The notes: generated by a model from the sequence alone, not told the origin. A DNA stretch of 34,539 bases from Sedimentisphaerales bacterium (GCA_016930745.1 JAFGGE010000121.1:1-34539); one strand, 5' to 3'; positions 23,271 through 33,367 are shown, numbered from the stretch's first letter. Made by a program: numbers and translations.

Positions 23271-24368
23271 ATGGACTTTGAACAAACACAAGGGCAGAAC
23301 CGGCCGTACCCCGGACCTTCTCAAACGTATACTCCGGCACAATCGGGAACGGATGCGCCTCCTCCTATTCCCCCCACAATGCAAACCCCTTCCCCGCGCC
23401 CGAAAAAGAAAGGCTCCGGCTGGCGTATTTTCTGGGGTATTGTGCTGGCGTTTTCTCTTCTGGCCAACGTCCTGCTTTTTTTCGGAATCATCGGGATTAT
23501 GATGCTGTCCGGCGGCATGTTCACCCTCTCCCAAACCTACCCTGAACAGATTCTTGAAGACGGCCCGGCCTCCTCCAAGATCGCCGTAATCCGGATGCAG
23601 GGCGTAATCGACAACCAGATCAGCGAAGAGGTGCGCCGGCAATTGGACGCGGCCGCCGGCGATCGCAGAGTCAAGGCCGTCATCCTCCGGGCCGTCACGC
23701 CGGGGGGAACGGTTTCGGCAAGCGACCAGATCCACCATGCTATCACCCAATTCCGTCAGAAGAGCAATAAACCCATCGTAGCCTTTATGCAGTCCATGGC
23801 GACCTCCGGCGGCTATTACACCTCCGTCGCCTGCGACAAAATCGTCGCCGAGCCCACCGTGATCACCGGCTCCATCGGCGTGATTATGAGCAATCTGGTG
23901 ATCCGGGATCTGCTGGAAAACAAACTGGGCATCGATCCGGTCGTCATCAAATCCGGTCCCAAAAAAGACTGGCCCAGCATGTTTTCCCATATGACCGAGG
24001 AACAGAAACAGTATCTGATGGACAAGCTGATTACCCCCGCCTATGAACGCTTCATCCAGCTCGTGGCCGACGGTCGGCCGCAGTTAACCATGGAAGAAAT
24101 TCGCACCCTGGCCGACGGCAGTATCTACGGGGCCGAGGAAGCCAGAGCAAACAAGCTGATCGACCAGGTTGGGTATATCGATCAGGCCATCGCCACGGCC
24201 AAATCGCTGGGCGGTATTTCCCGGGCTCGGGTCGTGGAATATTACAGATCGCCCACGATCCTGTCCTTATTCGGCGCCGAAACAAAACCATCTCTCAAGC
24301 TGGACCGGGACACTCTGCATGAACTGTCGGTACCGCAATTGCTCTACCTGTGGGATGCCAACCAGTAA
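23271..24368 (+). CDS. sppA: Signal peptide peptidase SppA-like serine protease
   Basis: The 365-aa product has a cytoplasmic Pro-rich N-terminus (1-48), one membrane helix (about 51-75) and a protease domain (about 95-330). KIAVIRMQGVIDN and VKAVILRAVTPGGTVSASD are the typical SppA opening. The catalytic serine is Ser179 in MATSGGYY. The general-base lysine is expected about 52 residues later and falls in KSGPKKD (Lys231 or Lys232). The family cuts leftover signal peptides in the membrane. The length is close to the short (about 36-kDa) SppA type. The start has AAAGGAA upstream. Its promoter is back to back with that of the acyltransferase gene. Confidence 0.9.
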   Translation: MDFEQTQGQNRPYPGPSQTYTPAQSGTDAPPPIPPTMQTPSPRPKKKGSGWRIFWGIVLAFSLLANVLLFFGIIGIMMLSGGMFTLSQTYPEQILEDGPASSKIAVIRMQGVIDNQISEEVRRQLDAAAGDRRVKAVILRAVTPGGTVSASDQIHHAITQFRQKSNKPIVAFMQSMATSGGYYTSVACDKIVAEPTVITGSIGVIMSNLVIRDLLENKLGIDPVVIKSGPKKDWPSMFSHMTEEQKQYLMDKLITPAYERFIQLVADGRPQLTMEEIRTLADGSIYGAEEARANKLIDQVGYIDQAIATAKSLGGISRARVVEYYRSPTILSLFGAETKPSLKLDRDTLHELSVPQLLYLWDANQ

Positions 24369-24411
24369 GATCGTAAAAGACTCCAAAAACCTGCGGATAG
24401 ACGGGACGGGA

Positions 24412-24885
24412 TTACCCCCCGGATTTTCGCGATTCCACCGGCGGTTGAAGCAGAGGGACCTTAAGTCCTTCCATTGATAGAAAATCGCCCAGGTGCTCGA
24501 CACATTCCATGAAGCTGTTATAGTCGGAGGGTTTGGGAATGTAAAAACTGCATCCCAGATCATGACAGCGGGCCACTTCGGCAGGATCGTCCGTCGTCGT
24601 CAACATAATCACAGGCATTTTGGACAGGCTTTCATCGCTCTTGATGCGGCGAAGAACCTCCACCCCGTCTACTTTCGGCATCCGAATATCCAGCAAAAGA
24701 ATATAGGGCGTATCAGGCGCCATACGGGGGGCGTTATCGTCGGCAAAGAAAAAATCGAGGACATCCTGTCCATTATTGAAATGAAGAATCTCGTTCTGCA
24801 CCGCCGATCGCCAGAGGTTCTTCTTGACCAGGGCAAAATGTCCGGCATCATCTTCCGCGACTACAATCACCGTTTCGGTTTTCAC
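24412..24885 (-). CDS. Single-domain response regulator (second of a tandem pair)
   Basis: The 157-aa protein is a stand-alone CheY-like receiver. The acidic pair lies in VVAEDDAGHFALV, the phospho-acceptor is Asp66 in LLLDIRMPKVDGVEVL, the conserved Thr is in VIMLTTTDDP and Lys is in YIPKPSDY. The long receiver with the AEDDxGH opening resembles Rcp1-type regulators. There is no output domain, so it probably acts by protein contact or phosphate relay. Its GTG start overlaps the stop of the preceding regulator by four bases (24882-24885). No histidine kinase is nearby. Confidence 0.9.
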   Translation of the reverse strand: MKTETVIVVAEDDAGHFALVKKNLWRSAVQNEILHFNNGQDVLDFFFADDNAPRMAPDTPYILLLDIRMPKVDGVEVLRRIKSDESLSKMPVIMLTTTDDPAEVARCHDLGCSFYIPKPSDYNSFMECVEHLGDFLSMEGLKVPLLQPPVESRKSGG

Positions 24886-25361
24886 GGTTGGGCTCCCAAC
24901 GATTCCCCCTGTCCATTCAGTCTTGGCAAACGAACAATCGACAGAAACAGACCGACTTTGCCGATCGCATCGATGAAATCATCATAATCCACCGGTTTTA
25001 CAACATAGACGCTGCAACCAATCTGGTGGCATCGATCCACTTCGCTGGGATCGTCTGTGGTGGTCAGCATAATGACCGGCATTTTCCGCAGATCCGGATC
25101 GCCCTTAATGGCCCTGAGAACCTCGATTCCGTCGACCTTGGGCATCCGGATGTCCAGCATCAGAAGATAGGCCCTGCCATGCTCCCGATGGGGCTGGGGC
25201 CCGCGGCAATAGAGGTAATCCAAAATCGCCTCTCCGTCGGCAAAACGGAGGATATCATTGGCGATCCCGGCCCGCTGAAGATTTTTTTTCACTAGAGAGA
25301 AATGCCCTTCATCGTCTTCGGCCACAAGGATGCAAACATCCTGTCGTGCTGTTTCCGCCAT
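24882..25361 (-). CDS. Single-domain response regulator (first of a tandem pair)
   Basis: The 159-aa product starts at ATG 25361, with GAGGA upstream; a longer start at 25400 would overlap the promoter. It has AEDDEGHFSLVKKNL, the phospho-acceptor Asp70 in LMLDIRMPKVDGIEVL, VIMLTTTDDPSEVDRCH and VVKPVDYDDF. It is closely related to the next gene, with long shared stretches, so the pair arose by tandem duplication. Both lack an output domain. Transcription starts from the promoter at 25408-25436. Confidence 0.9.
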   Translation of the reverse strand: MAETARQDVCILVAEDDEGHFSLVKKNLQRAGIANDILRFADGEAILDYLYCRGPQPHREHGRAYLLMLDIRMPKVDGIEVLRAIKGDPDLRKMPVIMLTTTDDPSEVDRCHQIGCSVYVVKPVDYDDFIDAIGKVGLFLSIVRLPRLNGQGESLGAQP

Positions 25362-25407
25362 GATTTGATCCTCATTCCACCTCAATCCAAAGGCCGACAA
25401 TTAGGCT

Positions 25408-25436
25408 AGTATTGGATCAAAAGGGATAATTGTCAA
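25408..25436 (-). promoter_or_regulatory. Sigma-70-type promoter of the response regulator pair
   Basis: On the minus strand a perfect TTGACA (25436-25431), 17 bases, then AATACT (25413-25408). The first start codon is 47 bases on. Confidence 0.6.
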
Positions 25437-25517
25437 GCGGTTTTATCACACCGGTGAAAATTTGATACCAACGATGCACAGTCACGCCTCGTACATCTTC
25501 GTTGACGTCTCTTTGGA

Positions 25518-28500
25518 TCAATTTCCTGAGGTTCCCGGGGTGGCTGCCGCCGCCGTCCAGTAGACCGGATCGTTGCCGTAGGCGCCAAGTGCTATTTTTG
25601 TCAGGCTCAGGCCTGTCCCATCCGCGGCCTTGGGCCAGGGACGGTCCTGCCTATACGCCACCCGATCCACTCGAATCCAGCAGCGTTCCTTTCCATATTC
25701 CTGATCGCCCGGCATCGACAGCTCCACCGTTTCGCCCGTGTTGTTCAGTCCCCCTGCCGTCCATTCCAGCACCTGCAGGCCGGTTGGAAGGCCTGGATTA
25801 TGCGCCCGGAACGCCGTCACATTCCCCACCAGAACCAGCGATTGGCCGGACGCCAGCGAGACATGCAACGGAAACGTGTATTCAATCCCATTGGTCATCC
25901 GCCAGGGCACGATCTCGTACACCAACTGACCCGGCGACTCTTCCGTGGTAACCAGACCCTGGAACAGGACTGTCTGACTGCTAATGTTGGTGAATTCCAG
26001 GAATTCCCAATCCTGTGCATCGGCCGTCTGGCCCGGATTGTACTGGATCTCGCTGAACACAATCGGACCGATCCCCGGCGCGGAATTGTCGTCCTCCGGC
26101 GTGTTCTGGGCCATCGCCACAAAGTTCACCTCTCCGGTGCTCAACGGATGCCGGCCCATGGACACCCCTGTACTCGAAGCCCCAAAATCTTCCCATGTGC
26201 GATAGCCCGTTCGTTTCCCTTCCCGGGCAGCATGTACATACAGCGTATCGCCCGCCTCGCTCAATGCGAAAGGCGTTAGACAGCCCGGATCAGCTATATT
26301 CCCGAAATGTAGATCTTCATAGAAAACCACATAGTCATCCGGTTCCAGAATCGTATCTGCCGCAATTACATATTTGGCAGGCTCATGCAGATCGTCGCTG
26401 AGCCACCAGCTTCCGATATCGACCGGCTGGTCGCTGCTATTATATAACTCAATCCAGTCCGGCGCCTCGGCATGAGAATGGGCCAGCACCTCATTGATCA
26501 CGACGGTCTCCATATTCCCCCGGCCCGGCGTGGGAACCGGCAAATAGGCCAGGATATCCGAGCCGTCCGGCCTGCGTCCCTGGGAGATGTCCGCCGACTG
26601 CGGCGGGTAATACACCTTGTCCACTTCCCGTCCGGCGGCATCATACAGAGCCAGAATCTCTCCCTCGCTGGACAGGCTGAAATCCACATGGCCCGGACCG
26701 GATCGGCCATCGGCCGTCAACACGAGAAAACCGAACGGATCGATAAAGGTCATAGGCTCCAGCCTGTGCTTGTACCGCTGCGTGATCGGATTGTCCGTCA
26801 GGAACATCCCGCCCAGATCGATCGGAAATGCGGTTGGATTATACAGCTCGATAAAATCATCTTCGTAGCGGACGTCCGCCGCGGCCAGCCATTCATTGAT
26901 CTTCAAGTCCTGCGGATCGCCTGTCCGCTGGGACCGATTGGTCTGACCGGGGGTGGGCACATTCAGGCTCCAGTGTCGGTCCGGCCCGGTTCGACCGATG
27001 GACAGGCCCAGCGCCTGCGGACCAAACGAAATCGAATCGAGCACGGTTCCATCGCTGTCGTACAGCAAGAGTGTTTCTCCTTCCCCATCCAGGGCAAAAC
27101 CCAGCGTAATCTGCCCGGCGATGGGAACCTGGCTGGCATACACCAACAGCATCTGGCCGGCCGGGATATTCACTCCGGGGCCAAAGACGAACTTGTCCGC
27201 ATGCCCCGGTTCATCGCTGAGGCTCATTCCCGTCAGGCTTATGGGAATCGCCGAATCATTGTACAACTCGATCCAGTCCGGATCATCCGGCAATGGATGC
27301 GCTAATACCTCATTGAAAAGTATACGAGATCGGCTCGAATCTACCGTCCAGCGCCAGATAACTGCCTCGGCCTCATTCTGCCAGACATGGGCAAAGTTCT
27401 TGCCGATGACTTCCAGGATATGATCCCCTTCCCAAAGTTCGGTCAAGACCAGCGGCGTATCGACCGGTTGTTCCGGACCCCAGTTGCCCCCATCCAGTCG
27501 GGTCTTGTAATGCGTAATTAACGCTCCCCCGATCACGAAGGTCGCCGTTGTTTCATATGTCTCAGTAGAAGGCCCCGAAGCGACCACCACCTGGCTCGGC
27601 ACAAAAGCCCCCATATCCAGATCCCACGGACCGCTGCCCAGGGCCGGCGAACCCTTACGAAGATGAAAATCCCCCGTCCCGGAAGCCACAAACATCGGAT
27701 CGGCTAAAAGGAAGCTGTCCGCCAGATCCGGCCGACCATCAAGTCCGGTCAGGCCATTGTGCAGGATCGAGTGAGCTATCGTCAACTCGGTCGTCTCGAC
27801 CACCCCGGCGAACACCGTAGAACCGGTAAAGATACAGCCATCGACATAGGCGCCCCGGCCGGGTCCCCGCCCAGGAAGGTCCAGGTCGAAGTAGATCGCC
27901 GCCCCGGAAGTATCGACCACGGTATTATTCACAAAGGTCAGGAAGGCCTCATCCTTGACCTGGGCGATGTGCTGGCAATTTTGAAACACGTTCCGCACCA
28001 TGACATAATGTTTTCCATTACCGGCGCTGATTCCGTTGGATTCTCCGGAAGCCAGGTTGTACTGATCCTTAATAAAGTTCATAATCTGATTGCCTTCGAT
28101 AAAGGCATCCGTCTCCAGATCCATCGCATCGTCTCCTCCGCCAAGAAAAATATTGTCCAGAATCCATGGGACGGAGGTCTGCGAGGCCGTCGCATCGAAA
28201 TCGATAGCGTCATTGTGTCCGGGGGTGCGCCCAAAGATATTCTTTTCAATTCGGAGCCACCCCCCCTGCGGAATGCCGCGGCCCCAGATATGTTCGCTCT
28301 GGTTGTCGATCGGCGTTTGATCCGGCAGACACATATCTCCAAACACACAGCGCCGCACCGTCAGGTTGGACTCGATCGTGTGAATCCGGCGCAGAGGGCG
28401 GGTGGTCGCGTTGCCGGTATGGTCCAGCGTGCAGTCTTCCAGCAGGAGTTGGGAATCTAAAACGCTAACCATCCCCGAGTCCGATCGGGCGTATTCGATT

Positions 28501-31500
28501 ACGGCATAGGTAATCCGATTGTCGCTCATGCAGGTATTGAGTTGGATGCCGCCCCATAATCCGCTGCTGCCGGGCAGTCGCGTCATGCGAATCATTTGAA
28601 AGGGGGCGCCTTCGGCCATGATTCTTCCCGTCCCCTGGATCGCAAGATGAACCCCATCCTGGAAAAATAAAGTCGTTCCCGGAAGAATCGCCAGAGTAAT
28701 CCCATCCGGGACGGTCAGGTCCGACGTGACAATCCAGGGGCCGGAATCCGGTTCAAGGACCGTATCCTGAGTCAATATCCCGGAAAGCTCCGTACCGCCG
28801 CCGTTGTCATACCAGATATCGATGGTCCCTGAATCCACAATGTGACCGACGCCATTAGGATCATCAAAGGCCTCTACGACAACACGATTGATCCCGGGAT
28901 GCAGCTCGCCGGCCCCGTCGGGAGCCCGATACCCCGTCATTTCCAGATCGAAACTGATATCCATGCTCCCGCTGGTGATAAAATATTGGTGAATGGATAC
29001 CGCCAGGACATTTTTGCCCGCCACAAGCAGTCCCGGATCGACCAACGTAAATTGTCCTGCAGGAGGCCAGTCTTCGTCGCTTCCCACCATATTGTCCTGA
29101 GCGAAGGTATGATAATCAATCTGGTCATCCGGCACGGAATTCTGGATATTGTCCCGGAGAATCAGATGGCCATTCAGGTAAACGGCCGCTCCGTCATCCC
29201 GCTTGATCCGTAATTCCAGCCGCGAATAGACCGAGGGATCGGGAACCTGAAACTCCCGACGAAAATAAGTGCAAATATATTTGTTATTGATATCCGGTCC
29301 ATAACTGACCGGCGTAGCTTCATCCCCGTCGCCATACCCCAGTTCGGCCGGGGCCGGACCGGACCAGAAGCCATCCTCATACCCCGGGTGCCCGAACCAG
29401 TTCACGCCGTCGGCCATGATGCCCTGATCCGAACCGTCATCGAGATAGTTCCAGAGCGAACCCCGCCGAACCACCCGTTCCGGATCGCTGGAAGCCCCGC
29501 CGGCAAAAAACCATTGTCCCTGCCGCAGGTCCGACCAGGAAGCCCTTATTCCATTGATCCGTACCGCCTTGGTACGGCGCATATCGGCCGTTCCGGATAG
29601 AGTACACTGCTCCTGCGTGACATACGAATAGCCGTTCACCTGGGCCGGACCGCTAATGCGGAAAGCCGAAGGAATGAGAGAGCGCACATAATTGTTTCGA
29701 TCCCGCACAAAAGACCGGCGCGTTTCGACCTCGGATGTGCCGACAAAATCCAGCGCCCGCTCAAAAAGTAAATCCATTTGTTCCGGACAGAACGCTCCAT
29801 GCATCAGATCGTCCAGATGCCAATAGTATCGGCTCATGATTTCCGGTTCCTGGAACAGGCGGTTTAATGAAGCAATGCTCAGAAAATCAAAAATGCCGCT
29901 GCTTGCACTGCCGCTGCGCCCCAGGATGGTGTCCAGATCATGCGGGACAAGAACAAAACGCGTATCCTGCATCCCTCGATACAAATAATAATCGTCGCCG
30001 TATCCGCTGGATAGATTGGTTTCGTTGTTATCCAGCAAGGAGTTAAGGGCCAGCCAGCGAAGCCACTGATCCACATCCGCCACCCGTTTGACGCGATCCA
30101 GATATCCGGGCGTGTCGGTATCCACCGACATTATGCGGGATAGTTCTATAATATCCCGCCAGTCGTCCTGACTCTCATTGCTTTGTTTGAAATAGCTGAT
30201 GCGGTACGAATCCGGATTCTCGCCGCGATAGTCAAAGGATGCCGGCGCAGCGTCGCGCATGCATTTGTAGACATTTCCCGCCGGATCGTCGGGCCATTGC
30301 CTTTCTGTCATATCGGCGTCGATGACTTCCTGCTGTACATACGCCCCATACATAGCGCTGTAACCGGAGGACATATCCTGCCCGTTGACGAAGACCTGAA
30401 CCGCTTTCAGATTCGCGCCGGGCATCCCGGCCAACTGAAACAGCATACTTCCCGCCAATTGCAGAGGAATATTGCGACAGTTGAGATTGATGGCCCTGAC
30501 GTCTTTCCAAGGCTGGTCATGACGGAAATTGACCCGATAATTGTTCGGCGGCCCGGTGCGCGTTCCATGACCACGGTTGCGCACGCCCGTATTGTAACGA
30601 AGCTGGGTGTTAAATCCGTCCCAGCTGATAAACGTGGCGTTCATCTGGGCGTCGCTGTCTTCGACGCCGCTGCTCTGGCTGCCGATATCCCGCAGCCGCA
30701 GCCGCTCCTGTTCGGTCATGATGATTCGATAGCTGGGATGATCTCCGGGAGTCCACGGCGTCAGGGGATCATACTCGTCGTCTACCTGATAGAGCAGATT
30801 CGCGACCTGATGCATGGCTCCGTCCATGTCGGCCGCGGACGGATAGGTCCGATGATTGCCCTGCTCATCCTGTGCCCGAATGAAAAACTCGATTACGGAA
30901 CCGTCGGCTTGTGCGGGTATCGTTGCCGCATAGGTTCCAAAACCGTCTCCCGTCATCGGAACAGAAGCAAACGACCCCAAATCTTCCTGAGGATAAACAT
31001 TCCTGCTGTATACCGATTGATCCTTGCGCCAAAAAAGGGTAATCGTCAAACCGGTCTGCTGCTCATCCACAGCCGTAACGGAAATGGCGGCCTCTTCTGA
31101 ACTGCCAGGAATAATCGGTGTTTGCTGTATATCCACAATCATCGGAGCCAGATTGTCGCTGTATACCGAATTAACCGCTCCGGGCGTGCCATGCAGGATC
31201 ATGCCCGCCGACCAATTCTGTCCATACTCGTTCGGCATGGTCGGACGGATCAGTTCCAGACTGTATCCTCCTCCATCGTGGGCATCCGACCACATCCAGC
31301 CCCGATGCTGCCGATCCACCGGTCCCAGATATCGACGGCTCCAGTCGCCTTCATCCGCATAGCGAACCGAGTCGATCACCTTGCCGTCCGGCGCGATCAG
31401 ATCGATCCGTTCGCCTGAATTGCTCAGTCGCCCGTCCCAGCCGCCCACTACAGCCCCGGCTTGAGGGTATTTGGTTCTAAATGTAGCTGTATCGGCCGCC

Positions 31501-32414
31501 ACTACCAGATAGTCACCCGCCTCGAGAGCTATATCCCCGAAGGTAAACGCGATCCCATCGCCGAACCGCCAGCCTTCCAGGCTAACCGTGCTGTCTCCGG
31601 TATTGTACAACTCGATGAATTCCTCCAGGATCGGTTCCCGGAGCGGAGCATTCGGATCCAGGGGATGGTACATGATCTCATGGATCACAATCCCGGCCCT
31701 CGGATCGATTCCCCCATTAATATCGCCCGGTGTGGGAGGCTTTGGGGTGCCTTTGCTGAAAACCTGCCAGAGCCCGCCTCCATCCGGCAGACGCCCATGG
31801 GACTGATCGTTACCAAGCTCGATCGTGGCGACCGAGTCGATCACCGTTTGCCCATCCGGCTCATACAGTGCCAGTGATTCTCCGCCATTATTGCTCAGAG
31901 AAAAATTCACATGCAGCGGCCCCTCCAGCGGATCGCCATCCGCCCAGAGGATCAAATACCCGCCCGGGACGATTATGGTCTCTATGGCCCCTGTCGGAAT
32001 CCGCCACAGATCGGTGCCATTGTCGGTGATAAAAAGACCGCCCGCATCGATCGAAATCGTGCCATAGTTGTATAGTTCTATCCAATCCGGATGACTGCCC
32101 GGCTTTTGCGGATCTTCAATGGTGGTCTCATTGTCGGACATATATTCGTTGATCCGCAGGGAATAGCCCTGGCGTCTCCAGTAGGCCGACAGGATTTCAA
32201 AATCCTTCAAGTCCACCCCCGGCGGGTCCGTCAAATCCGCGCAGCCCGGACCGGTACACGATTCATCCAGCCATTGCGAAGCAAAGGCGGCCACATCCGC
32301 CATCGATACCCGGCAATCCCCCGTCAGATCTCCCGGCGGGCAGGCCGGTGACGGCGCATAGATCGACCCTAAAAGAATCGCCACGCAAAGCAAAACAACC
32401 GTCGATTGGGGCAT
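25518..32414 (-). CDS. Giant secreted protein: dockerin-like, six LTD-like segments, CotH-like kinase, beta-helix
   Basis: The 2,298-aa product starts at ATG 32414 (AAGAGG 6 bases upstream) with a signal peptide. Approximate order: a dockerin-like segment at 24-55 (CPPGDLTGDCRVSMADVAAF). Two lamin-tail-like domains (LTD) at 85-230 and 240-410 (INEYMSDNE, HEIMYHP and WIELYN-type motifs). An Ig-like stretch at 420-530. A CotH-like atypical kinase domain at 560-910 with HDLD at 825-828. A galactose-binding-like region at 1040-1170 with DDGAAVYLNGHLILRDN. A right-handed beta-helix at 1215-1605. Four more LTD segments at 1697-1830, 1835-1965, 1968-2110 and 2116-2298. CotH domains phosphorylate proteins in spore coats; LTDs occur in surface and secreted proteins. 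No C-terminal sorting signal is seen. The role is unknown. Confidence 0.85.
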   Translation of the reverse strand: MPQSTVVLLCVAILLGSIYAPSPACPPGDLTGDCRVSMADVAAFASQWLDESCTGPGCADLTDPPGVDLKDFEILSAYWRRQGYSLRINEYMSDNETTIEDPQKPGSHPDWIELYNYGTISIDAGGLFITDNGTDLWRIPTGAIETIIVPGGYLILWADGDPLEGPLHVNFSLSNNGGESLALYEPDGQTVIDSVATIELGNDQSHGRLPDGGGLWQVFSKGTPKPPTPGDINGGIDPRAGIVIHEIMYHPLDPNAPLREPILEEFIELYNTGDSTVSLEGWRFGDGIAFTFGDIALEAGDYLVVAADTATFRTKYPQAGAVVGGWDGRLSNSGERIDLIAPDGKVIDSVRYADEGDWSRRYLGPVDRQHRGWMWSDAHDGGGYSLELIRPTMPNEYGQNWSAGMILHGTPGAVNSVYSDNLAPMIVDIQQTPIIPGSSEEAAISVTAVDEQQTGLTITLFWRKDQSVYSRNVYPQEDLGSFASVPMTGDGFGTYAATIPAQADGSVIEFFIRAQDEQGNHRTYPSAADMDGAMHQVANLLYQVDDEYDPLTPWTPGDHPSYRIIMTEQERLRLRDIGSQSSGVEDSDAQMNATFISWDGFNTQLRYNTGVRNRGHGTRTGPPNNYRVNFRHDQPWKDVRAINLNCRNIPLQLAGSMLFQLAGMPGANLKAVQVFVNGQDMSSGYSAMYGAYVQQEVIDADMTERQWPDDPAGNVYKCMRDAAPASFDYRGENPDSYRISYFKQSNESQDDWRDIIELSRIMSVDTDTPGYLDRVKRVADVDQWLRWLALNSLLDNNETNLSSGYGDDYYLYRGMQDTRFVLVPHDLDTILGRSGSASSGIFDFLSIASLNRLFQEPEIMSRYYWHLDDLMHGAFCPEQMDLLFERALDFVGTSEVETRRSFVRDRNNYVRSLIPSAFRISGPAQVNGYSYVTQEQCTLSGTADMRRTKAVRINGIRASWSDLRQGQWFFAGGASSDPERVVRRGSLWNYLDDGSDQGIMADGVNWFGHPGYEDGFWSGPAPAELGYGDGDEATPVSYGPDINNKYICTYFRREFQVPDPSVYSRLELRIKRDDGAAVYLNGHLILRDNIQNSVPDDQIDYHTFAQDNMVGSDEDWPPAGQFTLVDPGLLVAGKNVLAVSIHQYFITSGSMDISFDLEMTGYRAPDGAGELHPGINRVVVEAFDDPNGVGHIVDSGTIDIWYDNGGGTELSGILTQDTVLEPDSGPWIVTSDLTVPDGITLAILPGTTLFFQDGVHLAIQGTGRIMAEGAPFQMIRMTRLPGSSGLWGGIQLNTCMSDNRITYAVIEYARSDSGMVSVLDSQLLLEDCTLDHTGNATTRPLRRIHTIESNLTVRRCVFGDMCLPDQTPIDNQSEHIWGRGIPQGGWLRIEKNIFGRTPGHNDAIDFDATASQTSVPWILDNIFLGGGDDAMDLETDAFIEGNQIMNFIKDQYNLASGESNGISAGNGKHYVMVRNVFQNCQHIAQVKDEAFLTFVNNTVVDTSGAAIYFDLDLPGRGPGRGAYVDGCIFTGSTVFAGVVETTELTIAHSILHNGLTGLDGRPDLADSFLLADPMFVASGTGDFHLRKGSPALGSGPWDLDMGAFVPSQVVVASGPSTETYETTATFVIGGALITHYKTRLDGGNWGPEQPVDTPLVLTELWEGDHILEVIGKNFAHVWQNEAEAVIWRWTVDSSRSRILFNEVLAHPLPDDPDWIELYNDSAIPISLTGMSLSDEPGHADKFVFGPGVNIPAGQMLLVYASQVPIAGQITLGFALDGEGETLLLYDSDGTVLDSISFGPQALGLSIGRTGPDRHWSLNVPTPGQTNRSQRTGDPQDLKINEWLAAADVRYEDDFIELYNPTAFPIDLGGMFLTDNPITQRYKHRLEPMTFIDPFGFLVLTADGRSGPGHVDFSLSSEGEILALYDAAGREVDKVYYPPQSADISQGRRPDGSDILAYLPVPTPGRGNMETVVINEVLAHSHAEAPDWIELYNSSDQPVDIGSWWLSDDLHEPAKYVIAADTILEPDDYVVFYEDLHFGNIADPGCLTPFALSEAGDTLYVHAAREGKRTGYRTWEDFGASSTGVSMGRHPLSTGEVNFVAMAQNTPEDDNSAPGIGPIVFSEIQYNPGQTADAQDWEFLEFTNISSQTVLFQGLVTTEESPGQLVYEIVPWRMTNGIEYTFPLHVSLASGQSLVLVGNVTAFRAHNPGLPTGLQVLEWTAGGLNNTGETVELSMPGDQEYGKERCWIRVDRVAYRQDRPWPKAADGTGLSLTKIALGAYGNDPVYWTAAAATPGTSGN

Positions 32415-32737
32415 ATCGCGCCTCTTCGTACACACCTGTAGTGCCTTGGACCTGCTTTTCCTATATTCTGGAGTCCTTACGATCCCCCATTGTTACGGCA
32501 TTTCGGCCATAATCGAAGAACCATACAAACAGTAAAATCTGTCATTCTGCATTATACTATAAAACCATCTGAAAAACTTCGAAATTTCAACAGGAAGGTT
32601 GCTCATACCCCCGGTAAACTATAAAGTAATCCGACTTTTCTTTGATAGAACCCGTTAGGTACTCCTGCGTACACACAGTAGTTAATTACGGCTGTTTCCC
32701 AGTCGCAGGCAGAAAAACTGACAGATCGAGGATAGGT
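32415..32737. other. Divergent intergenic region of the giant protein and TlpA-like genes
   Basis: These 323 bases hold no recognisable gene. On the minus strand a perfect TATAAT occurs around 32553-32559, but no good -35 box is at the correct distance. On the plus strand TTGCTC (32599-32604), 17 bases and TAAAGT (32622-32627) is a weak promoter candidate for the TlpA-like gene. Confidence 0.35.
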
Positions 32738-33367
32738 ATGCACGAACAAGACAGGAAGAACCTGCTGAACGCGTGGCCGATTTATTTGCTTTTAGTTCTC
32801 CTTATTGCAACGATGATATGGTTTTATCGGAAAAATCCCCCTGCCAATACGGATCAAACCCTGGGGCAGGCTATTTCGCAAAGCCTTGATCCCACAGGAC
32901 TTAAAGGCATTATTCAAGCGCGGCAGGGATGGGATGTGGCGTTTACCGAATTCTGGGGAGATGCTGCGCCGGATTTCTCCTATACAACGCTGGAAGGCGT
33001 ATCCGGGAAATTGAGCGATCATAACGGCAAGAACGTCCTCCTGGTATTCTGGGCCACCTGGTGCCCCCCCTGCCGGGCAGAAATCCCCCATCTGGTAAAA
33101 TTACGTAAAGCAATGGCTGATAACGACTTAGAAATTATCGCCATCAGCAGCGAGCCGGTCGGAACCGTCAAGCCGTTTGTTCAAAAAGAGGGGATCAACT
33201 ATACCGCCGTGGCCGGCGAAATCTCGCTGCCTTCCCCTTTTAACCGGGTTCAGAGCATTCCCACGGCGTTTTACCTCGATCCGGAAGGAAAAATCCGTAT
33301 TGCCACGGTCGGTGTTGTCCCGGAAGAGACCTCAAAAGCCATTTTCAATATTGGCAAAGACTCGTAA
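32738..33367 (+). CDS. Membrane-anchored TlpA-like thioredoxin
   Basis: The 209-aa product starts at ATG 32738 with GAGGATAGG upstream, shorter than the longest open frame. One N-terminal membrane helix (about 14-31) anchors it, with the thioredoxin domain outside. AAPDFSYTTLEG, then VLLVFWATWCPPCRAEIPHL carry the redox pair Cys109-x-x-Cys112, and the cis-Pro lies in VQSIPTAFYLD. TlpA/ResA-type proteins reduce disulphides of extracytoplasmic partners, for example in cytochrome c maturation. No cytochrome genes are adjacent. It is transcribed alone or ahead of rpmA, 147 bases downstream. Confidence 0.88.
   Translation: MHEQDRKNLLNAWPIYLLLVLLIATMIWFYRKNPPANTDQTLGQAISQSLDPTGLKGIIQARQGWDVAFTEFWGDAAPDFSYTTLEGVSGKLSDHNGKNVLLVFWATWCPPCRAEIPHLVKLRKAMADNDLEIIAISSEPVGTVKPFVQKEGINYTAVAGEISLPSPFNRVQSIPTAFYLDPEGKIRIATVGVVPEETSKAIFNIGKDS

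Noticed and set aside
30183..31100. A 305-codon plus-strand open frame opposite the giant secreted protein gene
   Set aside because: It lies wholly antisense to a well-supported coding sequence, has no recognisable motif, and is one of several such frames across that gene, as expected from GC-rich codon use.
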